Part shown: one piece after another, positions 31,996 through 41,434 of the stretch
Position numbering within the stretch: position 1 is the stretch's first letter
Layout: each line of letters opens with the position of its first letter
Assembly (NCBI RefSeq): GCF_002332425.1
Contig: NZ_NRGS01000011.1
Coordinates: 124,001 to 188,000 of the forward strand
DNA: 64,000 nt
Reading direction: 5' to 3'
Source: Brachybacterium alimentarium
GTDB lineage: Bacteria > Actinomycetota > Actinomycetes > Actinomycetales > Dermabacteraceae
Notes under the pieces: generated by a model
What the model saw: only the letters and a program-made list of their open reading frames with translations
Databases searched by the model: none
What the model was told of the DNA's origin: nothing
Made by a program: the position numbers and the translations under genes

Positions 31996-33360
31996 TCAGC
32001 GGAGGAGGTGGCTCAGGAGCGCGGGACGCTGCGGGACGCCGGCCCGCCACACCTCGTGGGTGAGCGGCATGCCGGGGCGGTAGGCGAGGTGGATGGCCGC
32101 GGGGGCGTCGAGCACATGCAGGTCGGCGCGGGCGCCGACGGCGAGGTGGCCGACGTCGCCGCGGCGCAGTGCGAGGGCCCCGCCGCGGGTGGCAGCGTGG
32201 ATCGCCTCGGCGAGCGAGAGGCGCATCTGCAGGACGGCGGTCGCCACGCAGAAGCTCATCGAGCTGGTGTAGCTGGTGCCGGGGTTGCAGTTCGACGCGA
32301 TCGCGACGGCCGCTCCCGCATCCAGCAGGTCCCGGGCCGGGGCGAGCGGGGCGCGGGTGGAGAGGTCGCAGGCCGGGAGCACGGTCGCGACCGTCGGCCC
32401 GGCATCGACCGCGAGGCGGCCGGGGACGTCCGCGCAGCCGGGCGAGATCACCGTGGAACCGGGCGCGGCAGCCGGGGAGCCGCTGCTCGTGGCGGGGCGG
32501 GTGGGCCGGGAGGCGGTCGCGGCGAGGGCCTCGACGTCGGCCGCGGAGAGGTGGTTGACGTGGTCGACGCTCGCGGCGCCCAGCCCGGCGGCGAGGGCGA
32601 CGCCCCCGGAGCGGCCCAGCTGGTTGCCGTGGACCCGCAGGCCGAGGCCCGCTTCGGCGCCGGCGCGCAGCACCCGCTCGGACTGCTCGGGGTCGAAGGC
32701 GCCCTCCTCGCAGAAGACGTCGATCCAGCGCACGTGGGGGGCGACGGCGAAGAGCATCTCCCCGGTCACCAGGGCCACGTAGTCCTCCGCGCCCGGGCGG
32801 CCCTCGCGGCCGTCGAACTCGGCGGGCACCAGATGGGCACCGAGGAAGGTCGCCTCATCCAGCTCCCCCTCCCTCACCAGCTCGGACGCGAGCCGGGCGG
32901 CGCGCAGCTCGTGCTCCACGGTGAGGCCGTAGCCGGTCTTGGTCTCGAGCGTCGTGGTGCCGCCGGCGACCGCCTCCGCGATCCGGCCGCGCACGAGCGC
33001 GCGCAGGCGGTCGTCGGTCGCGGAGCGGGTGGCGGAGGTGGTCACGCCGATGCCGCCCGCCGCATAGGCCTCCCCGGCCATGCGGGCCTCGAACTCCGCG
33101 GCCCGGTCCCCGTCGAAGATCAGGTGGGAGTGGGAGTCCACCCAGCCGGGGAGCACGGCGCGACCGCCCAGGTCCACCCGCTGGTCGGTGGGCGGCGTTT
33201 CGGCGGCCGGGCCGCTCCAGGCGACGATGCCGTCGTCGATCACCAGGGCCGCGTCATGACGGAGCTGGTCGTCGGTGACCGTGCCCGGGCTGGCAGGGTC
33301 GTCGAGCTCGGGGTCGAGCGTCCACAGCTCGCTGATACCGGTCAGCAGGATGCTGGTCAT
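31996..33360 (-). CDS. hutI: Imidazolonepropionase
   Basis: A 454-residue amidohydrolase that opens the imidazolone ring to give N-formimino-glutamate. Metal and substrate residues are visible: HxH in WVDSHSHLIFDGDRAAEF, LETKTGYGL, VHGNQLG, SVDHVNHL and SNCNPGTSYTSSMSF. It is longer than the usual ~410 residues because of a low-complexity Ala/Ser/Pro insert (about residues 285-330) that replaces a normally compact segment. The ATG is two bases after the hutU stop, so translation is coupled. Confidence 0.94.
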   Translation of the reverse strand: MTSILLTGISELWTLDPELDDPASPGTVTDDQLRHDAALVIDDGIVAWSGPAAETPPTDQRVDLGGRAVLPGWVDSHSHLIFDGDRAAEFEARMAGEAYAAGGIGVTTSATRSATDDRLRALVRGRIAEAVAGGTTTLETKTGYGLTVEHELRAARLASELVREGELDEATFLGAHLVPAEFDGREGRPGAEDYVALVTGEMLFAVAPHVRWIDVFCEEGAFDPEQSERVLRAGAEAGLGLRVHGNQLGRSGGVALAAGLGAASVDHVNHLSAADVEALAATASRPTRPATSSGSPAAAPGSTVISPGCADVPGRLAVDAGPTVATVLPACDLSTRAPLAPARDLLDAGAAVAIASNCNPGTSYTSSMSFCVATAVLQMRLSLAEAIHAATRGGALALRRGDVGHLAVGARADLHVLDAPAAIHLAYRPGMPLTHEVWRAGVPQRPALLSHLLR

Positions 33361-33362
33361 GA

Positions 33363-35045
33363 TCAGTCCCGTCGGGTGGGGGTCATCGGCACGCGCACCC
33401 CGCGCTCGTGGGCGACCTCGTCGGCCCGGGAGTATCCGGCATCCACGTGGCGGATCACCCCCATCGCGGGGTCGTTGGTCAGCAGGCGCTCGAGCTTGCG
33501 GCGGGCCAGGTCGGTGCCGTCGGCCACACCCACCTGACCGGCGTGGATCGACCGGCCGATGCCCACCCCGCCGCCGTGGTGCAGGGACACCCAGGTGGCG
33601 CCCGAGGACGCTGCGGTCAGGGCGTTCAGCAGCGGCCAGTCGGCGATCGCGTCGGAGCCGTCGAGCATGGCCTCGGTCTCCCGGTACGGGGAGGCCACGG
33701 AACCGGAGTCGAGGTGATCGCGGCCGATCACGATCGGGGCCGAGACCTTCCCGTCGCGCACCAGGTCGTTGAAGAGCATGCCGGCGCGCTGGCGGTCGCC
33801 GTAGCCGAGCCAGCAGATCCGTGCAGGCAGGCCCTCGAACTCGACGAACTCGTCAGCCGCATCGAGCCAGCGGTGCAGATGCTCGTTCTCGGGGAAGAGC
33901 TCCTTGATCGCGGCATCCGTGACCTTGATGTCCTCAGGGTCCCCGGACAGCGCCACCCAGCGGAACGGGCCGAGACCCTCGCAGAACAGCGGCCGGATGT
34001 AGGCGGGCACGAAGCCGGGGAACTCGAAGGCACGCTCGTAGCCGGCTTGGCGGGCCTCGTCGCGGATCGAGTTGCCGTAGTCGAACACCTCGGCGCCGGC
34101 GTCCTGGAACTCGACCATCGCCTGCACCTGGCGGGCCATCGACTCGCGCGACTTCTTGGTGAAGCCCTCGGCGTCCGCCTCCGACTCCCGCTGCCAGTCC
34201 TCCAGGCTCACCTCGGTGGGCAGGTAGGACAGCGGGTCGTGGGCGCTGGTCTGGTCGGTGACCACGTCGATCCGGAGGTCGCCGGCGCGGTGGCGCTCGA
34301 GCAGGGCGGGGAACACCTCGGCCGCATTGCCGACGATGCCGATCGAGAGACCGCGCCGCTCAGCCTGAGCGGCGTTGGCGAGGACGATCGCGTCGTCGAG
34401 GTCGTCGGCGATCTCGTGGCAGTACCGCTTGGCGACGCGACGCTCCAGGCGCGTGCGGTCGACGTCCGCGATGAGGCACACCCCGTCGTTGAGTGTGACG
34501 GCCAGCGGCTGGGCGCCGCCCATGCCCCCGCAGCCGCCGGTCAGCGTGATCGTGCCGGCCAGGGTGCCACCGAAGCGCTTGGCGGCCACGGCGGCGAACG
34601 TCTCGTAGGTGCCCTGGAGGATGCCCTGAGTGGCGATGTAGATCCAGGATCCGGCGGTCATCTGCCCGTACATGGTCAGGCCCTCGGCCTCCAGGCGACG
34701 GAACTCGGGCCAGGTGGCCCAGTCCCCCACGAGGTGGGAGTTGGCCAGCAGCACGCGCGGCGCCCATTCGTTCGTGCGCAGCACGCCGACGGGTTTGCCG
34801 GACTGCACCAGCAGGGTCTCGTCGTCCTCGAGGTCGCGCAGGGTGTCGACGATCGCGTCGAACGCCTCCCAGGACCGGGCGGCGCGCCCGGTGCCGCCGT
34901 AGACGACCAGGTCGTCGGGCCGCTCGGCGACCTCGGGATCGAGGTTGTTCATGAGCATCCGCAGCGGAGCCTCGGTCTGCCAGGACTTGGCGCTGAGCGA
35001 GGTGCCGCGGGCAGCGCGGACGGGGCGGGCTCCGGGGAGAGTCAT
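33363..35045 (-). CDS. hutU: Urocanate hydratase
   Basis: 560 residues, normal for the family, converting urocanate to imidazolonepropionate using tightly bound NAD+. The NAD-site stretches [15 protein letters not shown] near residue 178 and [17 protein letters not shown] near residue 325 are intact, as are the [16 protein letters not shown] and [15 protein letters not shown] motifs. Two ATG codons are adjacent; AGGAG sits better spaced before the second, at 35045. It is the first gene of hutU-hutI-hutH. A perfect TGTCCGG...CCGGACA repeat ~90 bases upstream is a candidate regulator site. Confidence 0.95.
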   Translation of the reverse strand: MTLPGARPVRAARGTSLSAKSWQTEAPLRMLMNNLDPEVAERPDDLVVYGGTGRAARSWEAFDAIVDTLRDLEDDETLLVQSGKPVGVLRTNEWAPRVLLANSHLVGDWATWPEFRRLEAEGLTMYGQMTAGSWIYIATQGILQGTYETFAAVAAKRFGGTLAGTITLTGGCGGMGGAQPLAVTLNDGVCLIADVDRTRLERRVAKRYCHEIADDLDDAIVLANAAQAERRGLSIGIVGNAAEVFPALLERHRAGDLRIDVVTDQTSAHDPLSYLPTEVSLEDWQRESEADAEGFTKKSRESMARQVQAMVEFQDAGAEVFDYGNSIRDEARQAGYERAFEFPGFVPAYIRPLFCEGLGPFRWVALSGDPEDIKVTDAAIKELFPENEHLHRWLDAADEFVEFEGLPARICWLGYGDRQRAGMLFNDLVRDGKVSAPIVIGRDHLDSGSVASPYRETEAMLDGSDAIADWPLLNALTAASSGATWVSLHHGGGVGIGRSIHAGQVGVADGTDLARRKLERLLTNDPAMGVIRHVDAGYSRADEVAHERGVRVPMTPTRRD

Positions 35046-35133
35046 CATCGGCTCCTGGGGTCGGGTGCTGCTGAGGTGTTCCCTCCAGGACACCACCGCC
35101 GACCGGGCGGGTCGAGGGGCGCGGGAGCGGATC

Positions 35134-35151
35134 TGTCCGGGATACCGGACA
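35134..35151. promoter_or_regulatory. Candidate operator of the hut operon
   Basis: TGTCCGGGATACCGGACA is a perfect 7-4-7 inverted repeat 89-106 bases before hutU. The size and symmetry suit an IclR-type dimer, and an IclR gene lies in the same region (39416-40207). No second full copy was seen near hutG, where only a CCGGAC half site occurs. Confidence 0.5.
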
Positions 35152-35195
35152 CGGGGCGCGGCGAGGAGGGCCGACGGCGGGTCAGTCCTACCTCG

Positions 35196-36065
35196 TCAGT
35201 CGTGATGGCTCGCGGTGGCGACGATCTCCGCGAGGATCTCCCGAACGCGCTCGGGCTGCTCGACCCAGGGCAGGTGCCCGGCGTCGGAGACGACTCTCTT
35301 GCGGGGTGCGCGGGCATGGGCGGCGAGCGCGACCACCGGGCCGACCGGCCGGGGATCCGCCATGCCGTGTATGAACGTGATCGGGCAGCGCACCGCGGTC
35401 GCCCAGGTGATCTGATCCATGTCGTCGAAACTCACCAACGCCCGGTTGGCCTGGTGGTTGATCGCGTGCGACGAGGCCGCCATCGCCGCGGCGAGGTCGT
35501 AGCCGGCCTGCGGGTCGGCGTAATCCGTCGCCCAGGACAGGCGTCGCCACTCGACCTCCTCCGCGGTGGTGCGCTCGCGGCCGTCCAACTCGGCGAACCG
35601 CTCCGCCCACGGTGCGAGACGGCGGGCACGTTCGGCACGGTACGGCGTGCGCCAGTCGCCGATGCCCACCCCGTCGACGTAGCCCAGCGCCGTCACCCGA
35701 CCAGGGTGGGTGCCGGCGTAGGCGAGGGCGAGGGTCGCCCCGAAGGAATGCCCGATCACCACTACGCGGTCGTGGCCGAAGGCGTGACGCAGTTCGTCGA
35801 TGTCCTCGACGAAGCGCTCCATGGTGAGGTCGCCGGGCGAGGCGCCGGACCCGTCGGACTCGCCAGTCGGGCTGGTCGACCTGCCGCAGCGACGCTGGTC
35901 GTAGCGGTGCACCGTGGCTCGACCCGCCAGCATCTCGGCCACCGGGGAGAGGTAGTCCCATAGCCCCGGCCCGCCGTGGACCAGGATCACCGCCGGTGCG
36001 TCCTGCGGGCCGGGATCGGTCCAGGTCGCCAGGCGGGCACCGTCGCTCATCGTCATGAATTCCAT
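35196..36065 (-). CDS. Alpha/beta hydrolase (proline iminopeptidase-like)
   Basis: 289 residues. The oxyanion loop is VILVHGGPGLWDY near residue 30, the nucleophile elbow GHSFGATLALAY, and the late histidine in SDAGHLPWVEQPERV; an FIHGMADPRP stretch supplies the acid. RYDQRRCGRSTSPTGES is typical of the S33 prolyl aminopeptidase branch, but many relatives have other ester or amide substrates. It follows the FNT channel gene after nine bases. A TAGCGT box, whose first three bases are the upstream stop codon, lies six bases before the ATG, so it may also have its own leaderless message. Confidence 0.82.
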   Translation of the reverse strand: MEFMTMSDGARLATWTDPGPQDAPAVILVHGGPGLWDYLSPVAEMLAGRATVHRYDQRRCGRSTSPTGESDGSGASPGDLTMERFVEDIDELRHAFGHDRVVVIGHSFGATLALAYAGTHPGRVTALGYVDGVGIGDWRTPYRAERARRLAPWAERFAELDGRERTTAEEVEWRRLSWATDYADPQAGYDLAAAMAASSHAINHQANRALVSFDDMDQITWATAVRCPITFIHGMADPRPVGPVVALAAHARAPRKRVVSDAGHLPWVEQPERVREILAEIVATASHHD

Positions 36066-36074
36066 GCCCCGACG

Positions 36075-37073
36075 CTACTGTCCGCGCGCGGCGATCAGCG
36101 CCTCCCGCTCCTCGCGCACCAGCTCCCAGGTGCGCACCAGACGCGGGAGCGTGAGCATCACCAGGCCGCCGGCCATGTTCAACGGGATCACCCAGGCGAA
36201 CCACACGAGCCAGGAGGCATAGGAGTAGTCGGACCCCGCATGCATGGCCCCGAAGATCACCGCAGAGCTCAGCGCTCCGTGGAGCATGCCGAGGCCCACC
36301 ACGAGGAACCCGCTGATCAGGGAGTTCGCGATCGTCGCGATGCCCTCCCTGGACCCCTGCGCCATCCTCGTCACCAACGTGATGGTGAAGCCCGCCAGCA
36401 GTGCGAGGGCGGCCGTCTCCAAGGTGAGGCCCTTGCCCAGGTACTGATCGGCCGTCTCCAGCAGGATGGTGTCGAAGCGGGGGAACGCCGCGACGACGAC
36501 CCAGGCGAACGACCATCCGCCGACGAGGTTCGTCACCAGCGTCACCGACCACAGCCGCACCAGCTGAGTCCAGGTGCCGTGACCGGCGGCGATCGCGTTG
36601 ATCGGCACCAGGAAGTCCTCGGTGAACAGCTCGGAATGGGCGAGGCGCAGGGCGTACAGGCCGATGCCGAAGGCGAGTCCGCCGAGCAGCTTCGAGCCGG
36701 TCGCATCGACCACGGCGAGCATCGCCATCAGCCCGAGCCCGACGTCGATCCCGCCGAACAGGCCGGTGATGATCAGGGCGCGCCAGGTCCGGTTCAGGCG
36801 GTTCGCGCCCTCCTCGACGGTGCTGCGGAACTCGTCGACGAGCTTGTCCTCGACCGGCTCGTCGGACTCCCCGAGCCACTCGCGCTCGGCCATCTCCCCC
36901 TGTTTGGCCCGCCGACGCCGCGCACCGTGCGTGTCCCGTGTGCCGGGCGCAGCAGGGGTGCTGCGCTCGTCGGGGCCGCCCCGTTCGTCCGGTCGGTCCT
37001 CGTCGTCGGGTCGGTCCGGTCCGTCGGGCCGGTCCGGTTCGTCCCTGCGCTCCTGCTCGCCCTCAGTGACCAT
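36075..37073 (-). CDS. Formate/nitrite transporter (FNT) family channel
   Basis: 332 residues from the ATG at 37073. The first ~80 residues are soluble, with RPD/GPD/DER acidic repeats, then six membrane helices carry the FNT pattern: GLFGGIDVGLGLMAMLAVV, GLYALRLAHSELFTEDFLVPINAIAA, TLVTNLVGGWSFAW and HGALSSAVIFG. The FNT channels carry formate, nitrite, hydrosulphide or lactate. HELFTE here reads HSELFTEDF. Formate or formamide products of histidine breakdown may be its cargo, given the nearby hut genes, but this is inference. A TAGCGT -10 box is at 37126-37121. Confidence 0.83.
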   Translation of the reverse strand: MVTEGEQERRDEPDRPDGPDRPDDEDRPDERGGPDERSTPAAPGTRDTHGARRRRAKQGEMAEREWLGESDEPVEDKLVDEFRSTVEEGANRLNRTWRALIITGLFGGIDVGLGLMAMLAVVDATGSKLLGGLAFGIGLYALRLAHSELFTEDFLVPINAIAAGHGTWTQLVRLWSVTLVTNLVGGWSFAWVVVAAFPRFDTILLETADQYLGKGLTLETAALALLAGFTITLVTRMAQGSREGIATIANSLISGFLVVGLGMLHGALSSAVIFGAMHAGSDYSYASWLVWFAWVIPLNMAGGLVMLTLPRLVRTWELVREEREALIAARGQ

Positions 37074-37363
37074 GGCCGGAACCTTCCCTCGGGAATGACG
37101 GTGGAGAAACGGTGCGGCGCACGCTACCAGCAGGGACGGACCGCGCCGGACGAGGTGTCCGCACCCCCTCGACCGCTGCGCACGTATCCTGCTGCCCAGC
37201 GCGGCGGGAACCCCGGCGTGAACGCTCGACGACAGGGCCATTCACCACGCACCACGACGAGCCGGGAGCGGCTCGCCGGAACATCACGACGGTGTTCGAC
37301 GCATGGACGCGAGCATGGTCATCGACGAGGACGACGGACGCTGAAGATGTGGAGGCGAACCTG
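37074..37363. promoter_or_regulatory. Divergent control region between FNT channel and NCS1 permease
   Basis: 290 bases without a gene. It holds the FNT -10 box TAGCGT (37126-37121, minus strand) with GAGGGAAGG before the FNT start, and a GGAGGCGAAC ribosome site before the permease. CGGACGAGGTGTCCG (37147-37161) is an inverted repeat whose half sites resemble the inner part of the hutU repeat in the opposite order. No clear -35 boxes. Confidence 0.4.
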
Positions 37364-39145
37364 ATGTCACGGAAGACACCGGATGAGATCGATCGGGAGA
37401 TCGCCCGGATGGACTCCGAACAGCTCCCGGCCGGCAAGCACGAGCTGCACGGGGCGGGCCACTTCGCAGGACTGTATGCGGCCGAGAACGTCGCAGGAAC
37501 GGAATTCGTCTTCGGCGCGACCTTCGTCATCCTCGGCGCCGGGATCTGGGATGTCCTCATCGGTCTGGCCGTCGGCAATCTGCTCGCGGTGCTGAGCTAC
37601 CGGATCCTCACCGCGCCGATCGCTACTCGGACACGGCTCAGCGTCTACACCTTCCTCGACCGGGTCGCCGGGGGGATGACGTCCAAGATCTACAACGGGC
37701 TGAACGCTGTCGTCTTCGCGATCATCTCCGCAGCCATGATCACGGTCTCGGCGACTGCACTGCGTCTGATCCTCGACTTCCCCGCGCAGACGGAGGCGTA
37801 TCCCACCAGCGTGGGTTTCATCGTCCTCGCGATCGTCTTCGGGGTCGTCGCCGTGCTCGTCGCGGCCTTCGGGTTCAATGCGCTCGCCGAGTTCGCCAGC
37901 ATCTGCGGGCCATGGCTGATGGTCATGTTCGCCGCCGGGGGCATAGTCCTCATTCCGAGGGTCGCCGACGAAGCACTCGGAACCACCGTGATGTCGGGAT
38001 GGAGCGACTTCATCGCCATCGGCGGAGACACCGTCTTCACGGGCAAGACCCCGGACGGCGCAGACGGCATCGGCCTGCTGGGAGTGATCGGGTACGCCTG
38101 GGCCGCGAACACCTTCGCGCACGCCGGCCTCATCGACATGTCGCTGTTCCGGTACGCCAAGAAGAGCTGGTACGGGTACATGTCCGCCACCGGGATGTTC
38201 CTCGGCCACTACATGGCCTGGATCTCGGCAGGTTTCATGGGCGCGGCGACTGCCGCGATCACGATGAAGAGCATCACGGTCCTCGAACCCGGGCAGGTCG
38301 CGCTGCAGGCATTGGGCTACGCAGGCTTCGTCGTTGTCGTCGTCGGCGGATGGACCACGGCCAACGCCAACCTGTACCGCGCCGGGCTGGCCGGTCAGGG
38401 GGTCTTCCCTCAGTTCTCGAGGGCGAAGGTCACGCTGATCGTCGGGGGCGTGGTCGTCGTCGCGGCCGTCTTCCCGTTCATCTACCGGGGCTACCTGAAC
38501 CTCGTGACCTACGCCGGGATCGCGCTCGTGCCGATCGGCGGGATCCTCTTCGCCGAGTACTGGCTCCTGCCCAGGCTCGGGATGACCCGGTACTGGGCTC
38601 GCTACAAGGGCGTGCAGAACGTCGCCGCACTGCTGGCCTGGGGGATCCCGCTGGCCGCCGCGGCGGTGGTGCTCGTCATGGGTCTCGTCCCCGTGTACTT
38701 CCTCTTCCCGCCCGCCTGGGCCCTCAGCGTGGTCCTCTACGTCGTGCTCGCCAAGCTGATGGGAGCGGCCGAGCCGTATCCCGACGGCAAGGCTGCCGAC
38801 GAGCTCTTCGCGGAGCGGGTGGAGGTGTTCCATGCCCAGCAGGCGCGCGAGGAACCCTCCGAGGTCGACACGCGGGACCGCCGGACGCTGACCAGAGTGC
38901 TCAGGGTCGTCTGGATGATCGTCCTCGTCGTGATCTTCGCGGACGCCCTCATCGTCCTCTTCTCCAGTCCGGATCTGGCGACCTTCGAAGCGCATCGCGA
39001 CCGGTTCTTCCTGATCGCAGCCGTCGGAACGGTGCTCTACTTCCTCGCCGCCTACTGGGAGCTGCGCCGACGAAAAGCGCATGCCAGGCAAGCCCTCGCC
39101 GTCCACGATGGCCCCTCGTCCGCAAGGAGCCCGCGGCTCCCGTAG
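37364..39145 (+). CDS. NCS1-type cytosine/imidazole permease near the hut genes
   Basis: 593 residues from the ATG at 37364 (GGAGG upstream). Twelve or more membrane helices: GLYAAENVAGTEFVFGATFVILGAGIWDVLIGLAVGNLLA is the NCS1 helix 1-2 pattern, followed by TFLDRVAGGMTSKIYNGLN and GYAWAANTFAHAGLIDMSLFRYAKKSWYGYMSA. It is distinct from the NCS1 gene at 25359. A ~110-residue C-terminal addition carries two more helices (LRVVWMIVLVVIFADALIVLF; FFLIAAVGTVLYFLAAYWEL). NCS1 proteins import flat ring compounds such as cytosine or hydantoin. Its position amid hut genes makes an imidazole such as urocanate a possible substrate, which is inference. Confidence 0.8.
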   Translation: MSRKTPDEIDREIARMDSEQLPAGKHELHGAGHFAGLYAAENVAGTEFVFGATFVILGAGIWDVLIGLAVGNLLAVLSYRILTAPIATRTRLSVYTFLDRVAGGMTSKIYNGLNAVVFAIISAAMITVSATALRLILDFPAQTEAYPTSVGFIVLAIVFGVVAVLVAAFGFNALAEFASICGPWLMVMFAAGGIVLIPRVADEALGTTVMSGWSDFIAIGGDTVFTGKTPDGADGIGLLGVIGYAWAANTFAHAGLIDMSLFRYAKKSWYGYMSATGMFLGHYMAWISAGFMGAATAAITMKSITVLEPGQVALQALGYAGFVVVVVGGWTTANANLYRAGLAGQGVFPQFSRAKVTLIVGGVVVVAAVFPFIYRGYLNLVTYAGIALVPIGGILFAEYWLLPRLGMTRYWARYKGVQNVAALLAWGIPLAAAAVVLVMGLVPVYFLFPPAWALSVVLYVVLAKLMGAAEPYPDGKAADELFAERVEVFHAQQAREEPSEVDTRDRRTLTRVLRVVWMIVLVVIFADALIVLFSSPDLATFEAHRDRFFLIAAVGTVLYFLAAYWELRRRKAHARQALAVHDGPSSARSPRLP

Positions 39146-39415
39146 CGATGGCCAAGCAGCTTCGCGACGCCCAGGTGGTCAGCTCTTCCCGGTGCGTGAG
39201 CGCGCCGGTGCTGCACACGACGAACTCCCGGGGGCTCCAGGGGGCCTCGGGGTGTTCGCACGACGCTGTGCGTCTATGCGGGCTGGTGTCGTCGATGCCG
39301 CCGAGCTCGGCGGAGGCTCGGTCACGCCGCCTGACCAGATAGGACAGATGAGGCAGACAGGGCAAGCCGCTCATCCTGACACTTGGGCTACCCCTGAGTA
39401 GGCGAATCGGGGAGA

Positions 39416-40207
39416 TCACTCGGGGAGATCAGCAGCGATCCGGCGGCCCAGCAGGCGCCGCGTGATCTCGTCGGCCGCGCGCCGGACCACCGCGGCGAGC
39501 CGCCGGCGCCGTTCCTCATCGACCTGCGACTCGACGAAGGTCAGTGCGACGGAGGCCGCCGGCCAGCCGCTGTGGTCCCGCACCACCGCGGCCAATGAGC
39601 CCAGCTCGTCGGTGACCTCCCCGGATTCGTGGGCGATACCGTCCGCGCGCACCGTGACCAGCAGCTCGCGCAGATCACGAGGAGTCTCCGGGACGGGCGC
39701 CGCGGTGCGGGAGGTGAAGTCGTCGCGGTGGCCGAACAGGGCGCGCAGCTGCGCGGGAGGGAGCTCGGCGAGGATCGCCCGGCCGCTCGCGGTGAGGTGC
39801 GCGGACAGCCGCACGCCGACGTCGGTGACCAGGCTCGGCCGATTCCGTGCGCGCTCCTCGACGACGTAGAGCACGTCCCGACCATGCAGGACGGCGAGGT
39901 GGCCGGACTCCCCGATCTCGTCGACCATCGCTTCGATGACCCGTCGGCCGATGCGCGCGAGCGGCTCCTGGCGCAGGTAGGCGCCGGAGAGCTCGTAGGC
40001 GGCCGGACCCAGCCCGTACAGCCGCTCCTGGCCCAGATGCATGACGTATCCGTGCTCGACGAGGGTCGCCAGCAGATCGTAGGTGCGCGACCGCGACAGC
40101 TCGAGCTGCTCGGCGATGCGGGTGGCCGCTATCGGCGTGCGCCGCGAGGCGAGGAAGGTCAGCAGACGCAGCGTCGCGTCGGCCGCCGGGACTTTCGGGG
40201 GTGCCAT
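39416..40207 (-). CDS. IclR family transcriptional regulator (probable hut regulator)
   Basis: 263 residues. An N-terminal winged helix-turn-helix (ATLRLLTFLASRRTPIAATRIAEQLELSRSRTYDLLATLVEHGYV, residues ~9-55) is followed by the IclR ligand domain with SGHLAVLHGRDVLYVVEER and LSAHLTASGRAILAEL. The divergent hutG start is only 43 bases away, so one small region serves both. The location between an NCS1 permease and hutG suggests control of histidine degradation in response to an intermediate such as urocanate; most other actinobacteria use other hut regulators. The ATG at 40207 has no Shine-Dalgarno. Confidence 0.87.
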   Translation of the reverse strand: MAPPKVPAADATLRLLTFLASRRTPIAATRIAEQLELSRSRTYDLLATLVEHGYVMHLGQERLYGLGPAAYELSGAYLRQEPLARIGRRVIEAMVDEIGESGHLAVLHGRDVLYVVEERARNRPSLVTDVGVRLSAHLTASGRAILAELPPAQLRALFGHRDDFTSRTAAPVPETPRDLRELLVTVRADGIAHESGEVTDELGSLAAVVRDHSGWPAASVALTFVESQVDEERRRRLAAVVRRAADEITRRLLGRRIAADLPE

Positions 40208-40250
40208 GATGGTTCAGGATGCCATCCGGACGATGACGCGAGGAGCTTCG

Positions 40251-41321
40251 ATGACGACCACACCTGCCGAGATGGCCGAACACTGGTCCGGGCGGCACGA
40301 CGGTGACGGCCCCGAGCACGCCCGCTGGCACCAGCTGGTGCAGGTCATGGGGCTGCACGGGCACGACGAGGCCGCCGAGCCCGCGGCCGAGCCCCACGTC
40401 GCGCTGCTGGGCTTCCGCTCCGAGGAGGGAGTGCGCCGGAATCAGGGCCGGGTCGGAGCCGCCGAGGGGCCCGTCGCCCTGCGCCGGGCGCTCGCACCGC
40501 TCGCCCTGCACGGTCCGCTCGCCCGCGGCGAGGTGGGCCTGCACGATCTGGGCGACGCGGAGACGCTCGGCGAGGAGCTCGAGGCCGGTCAGGCCGCGGC
40601 CGCCGAGCTCACTGCCCGCGCCCTCGATCGCCCCGGGTCCCGCCTGACCGTGGTGCTCGGCGGCGGGCACGAGACGGCGTGGTCCTCCTACCTGGGGCTG
40701 GTCGGCTCCCGAAAGGGCCCGGGAGCGGGTACGGGCACGGGAACTGGCGCTGCTGCGGGCGCCGCCGATCCCGGGATGACGAGTGCTGAGCGGCGCTGGG
40801 GAGTGCTGAACCTCGATGCGCACTTCGACCTGCGCGACGAGCCGCAGCCCACCTCGGGCACGCCCTTCGCACAGATGGCCGAGGCCGAGGAGGCCGCTGG
40901 GCGCACCCTGCACTACGCGGTGCTCGGGATCGCCGAGCCGTCGAACACGGGCGCCCTCTTCGCCACGGCGCGGAGGCTCGGCGTGCAGTGGTGGACCGAT
41001 GAGCAGTGCCTGGCTGCCGGTGCCGACGGGATCCGCGATGTCGTCGCGCAGTTCGCCGCTGACCTGGATGTCCTGTACCTGACCATCGATCTGGACGTGC
41101 TTCCGGCAGCTGTGGCTCCCGGCGTCTCCGCCCCCGCCGCCTACGGGGTGCCGCTGCCGCTGATCGCCGCGGCAGTGCAGGCTGCGGCCAGCAGCGGGAA
41201 GCTCGCCCTGCTCGACGTGGTGGAGCTGAACCCCGCCCTCGACATCGAGGGGCGCACCGCTCGCGCCGCAGCCCGCCTGATCGACGATGCCGTGCGCACG
41301 GTCGTCGGCGGGAGCGCCTGA
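40251..41321 (+). CDS. hutG: Formimidoylglutamase
   Basis: A 356-residue ureohydrolase-fold enzyme that splits N-formimino-glutamate into glutamate and formamide, the last hut step. Manganese ligands are visible in VVLGGGHETAW, LNLDAHFDLRDE and LTIDLDVLPAAVAPGVS. An AGGAG site lies five bases before the ATG. A Gly/Thr/Ala repeat loop of about 20 residues (GAGTGTGTGAAAGAAD) lies between the first and second metal motifs and is not usual. It diverges from the IclR gene and is separated from hutUIH by about 5 kb of other genes. Confidence 0.92.
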   Translation: MTTTPAEMAEHWSGRHDGDGPEHARWHQLVQVMGLHGHDEAAEPAAEPHVALLGFRSEEGVRRNQGRVGAAEGPVALRRALAPLALHGPLARGEVGLHDLGDAETLGEELEAGQAAAAELTARALDRPGSRLTVVLGGGHETAWSSYLGLVGSRKGPGAGTGTGTGAAAGAADPGMTSAERRWGVLNLDAHFDLRDEPQPTSGTPFAQMAEAEEAAGRTLHYAVLGIAEPSNTGALFATARRLGVQWWTDEQCLAAGADGIRDVVAQFAADLDVLYLTIDLDVLPAAVAPGVSAPAAYGVPLPLIAAAVQAAASSGKLALLDVVELNPALDIEGRTARAAARLIDDAVRTVVGGSA

Positions 41322-41353
41322 GCCGCTGGCCCGCACCGCTTGGCGCGCGCCGC

Positions 41354-41402
41354 CCGGCACCCAGCACCCAGCACCCAGCACCCAGCACCCAGCACCCGGC
41401 AC
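41354..41402. repeat. Seven-base tandem repeat array
   Basis: CCAGCAC occurs five times exactly (41361-41395) with a CCGGCAC copy at each end, seven units in all. It lies 33 bases after hutG in a gene-free stretch. Confidence 0.9.
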
Positions 41403-41434
41403 CGAACCACCTCGGACCGAGCCGAGCCGCCTCC

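Noticed and set aside
36075..37073. FNT gene as start of a nitrite-reduction cluster
   Set aside because: No nitrite reductase or pyruvate formate-lyase genes are in the window; only the channel itself is supported.
38949..39419. Minus-strand frame in the gap after the NCS1 permease
   Set aside because: Its first half lies in a true gap of ~270 bases, but the rest is antisense to the permease, and the sequence resembles nothing. A 16-base palindrome at 39298-39313 has no loop and is not a convincing terminator.
41354..41402. CRISPR array
   Set aside because: Units are only seven bases with no spacers, and no cas genes are present.
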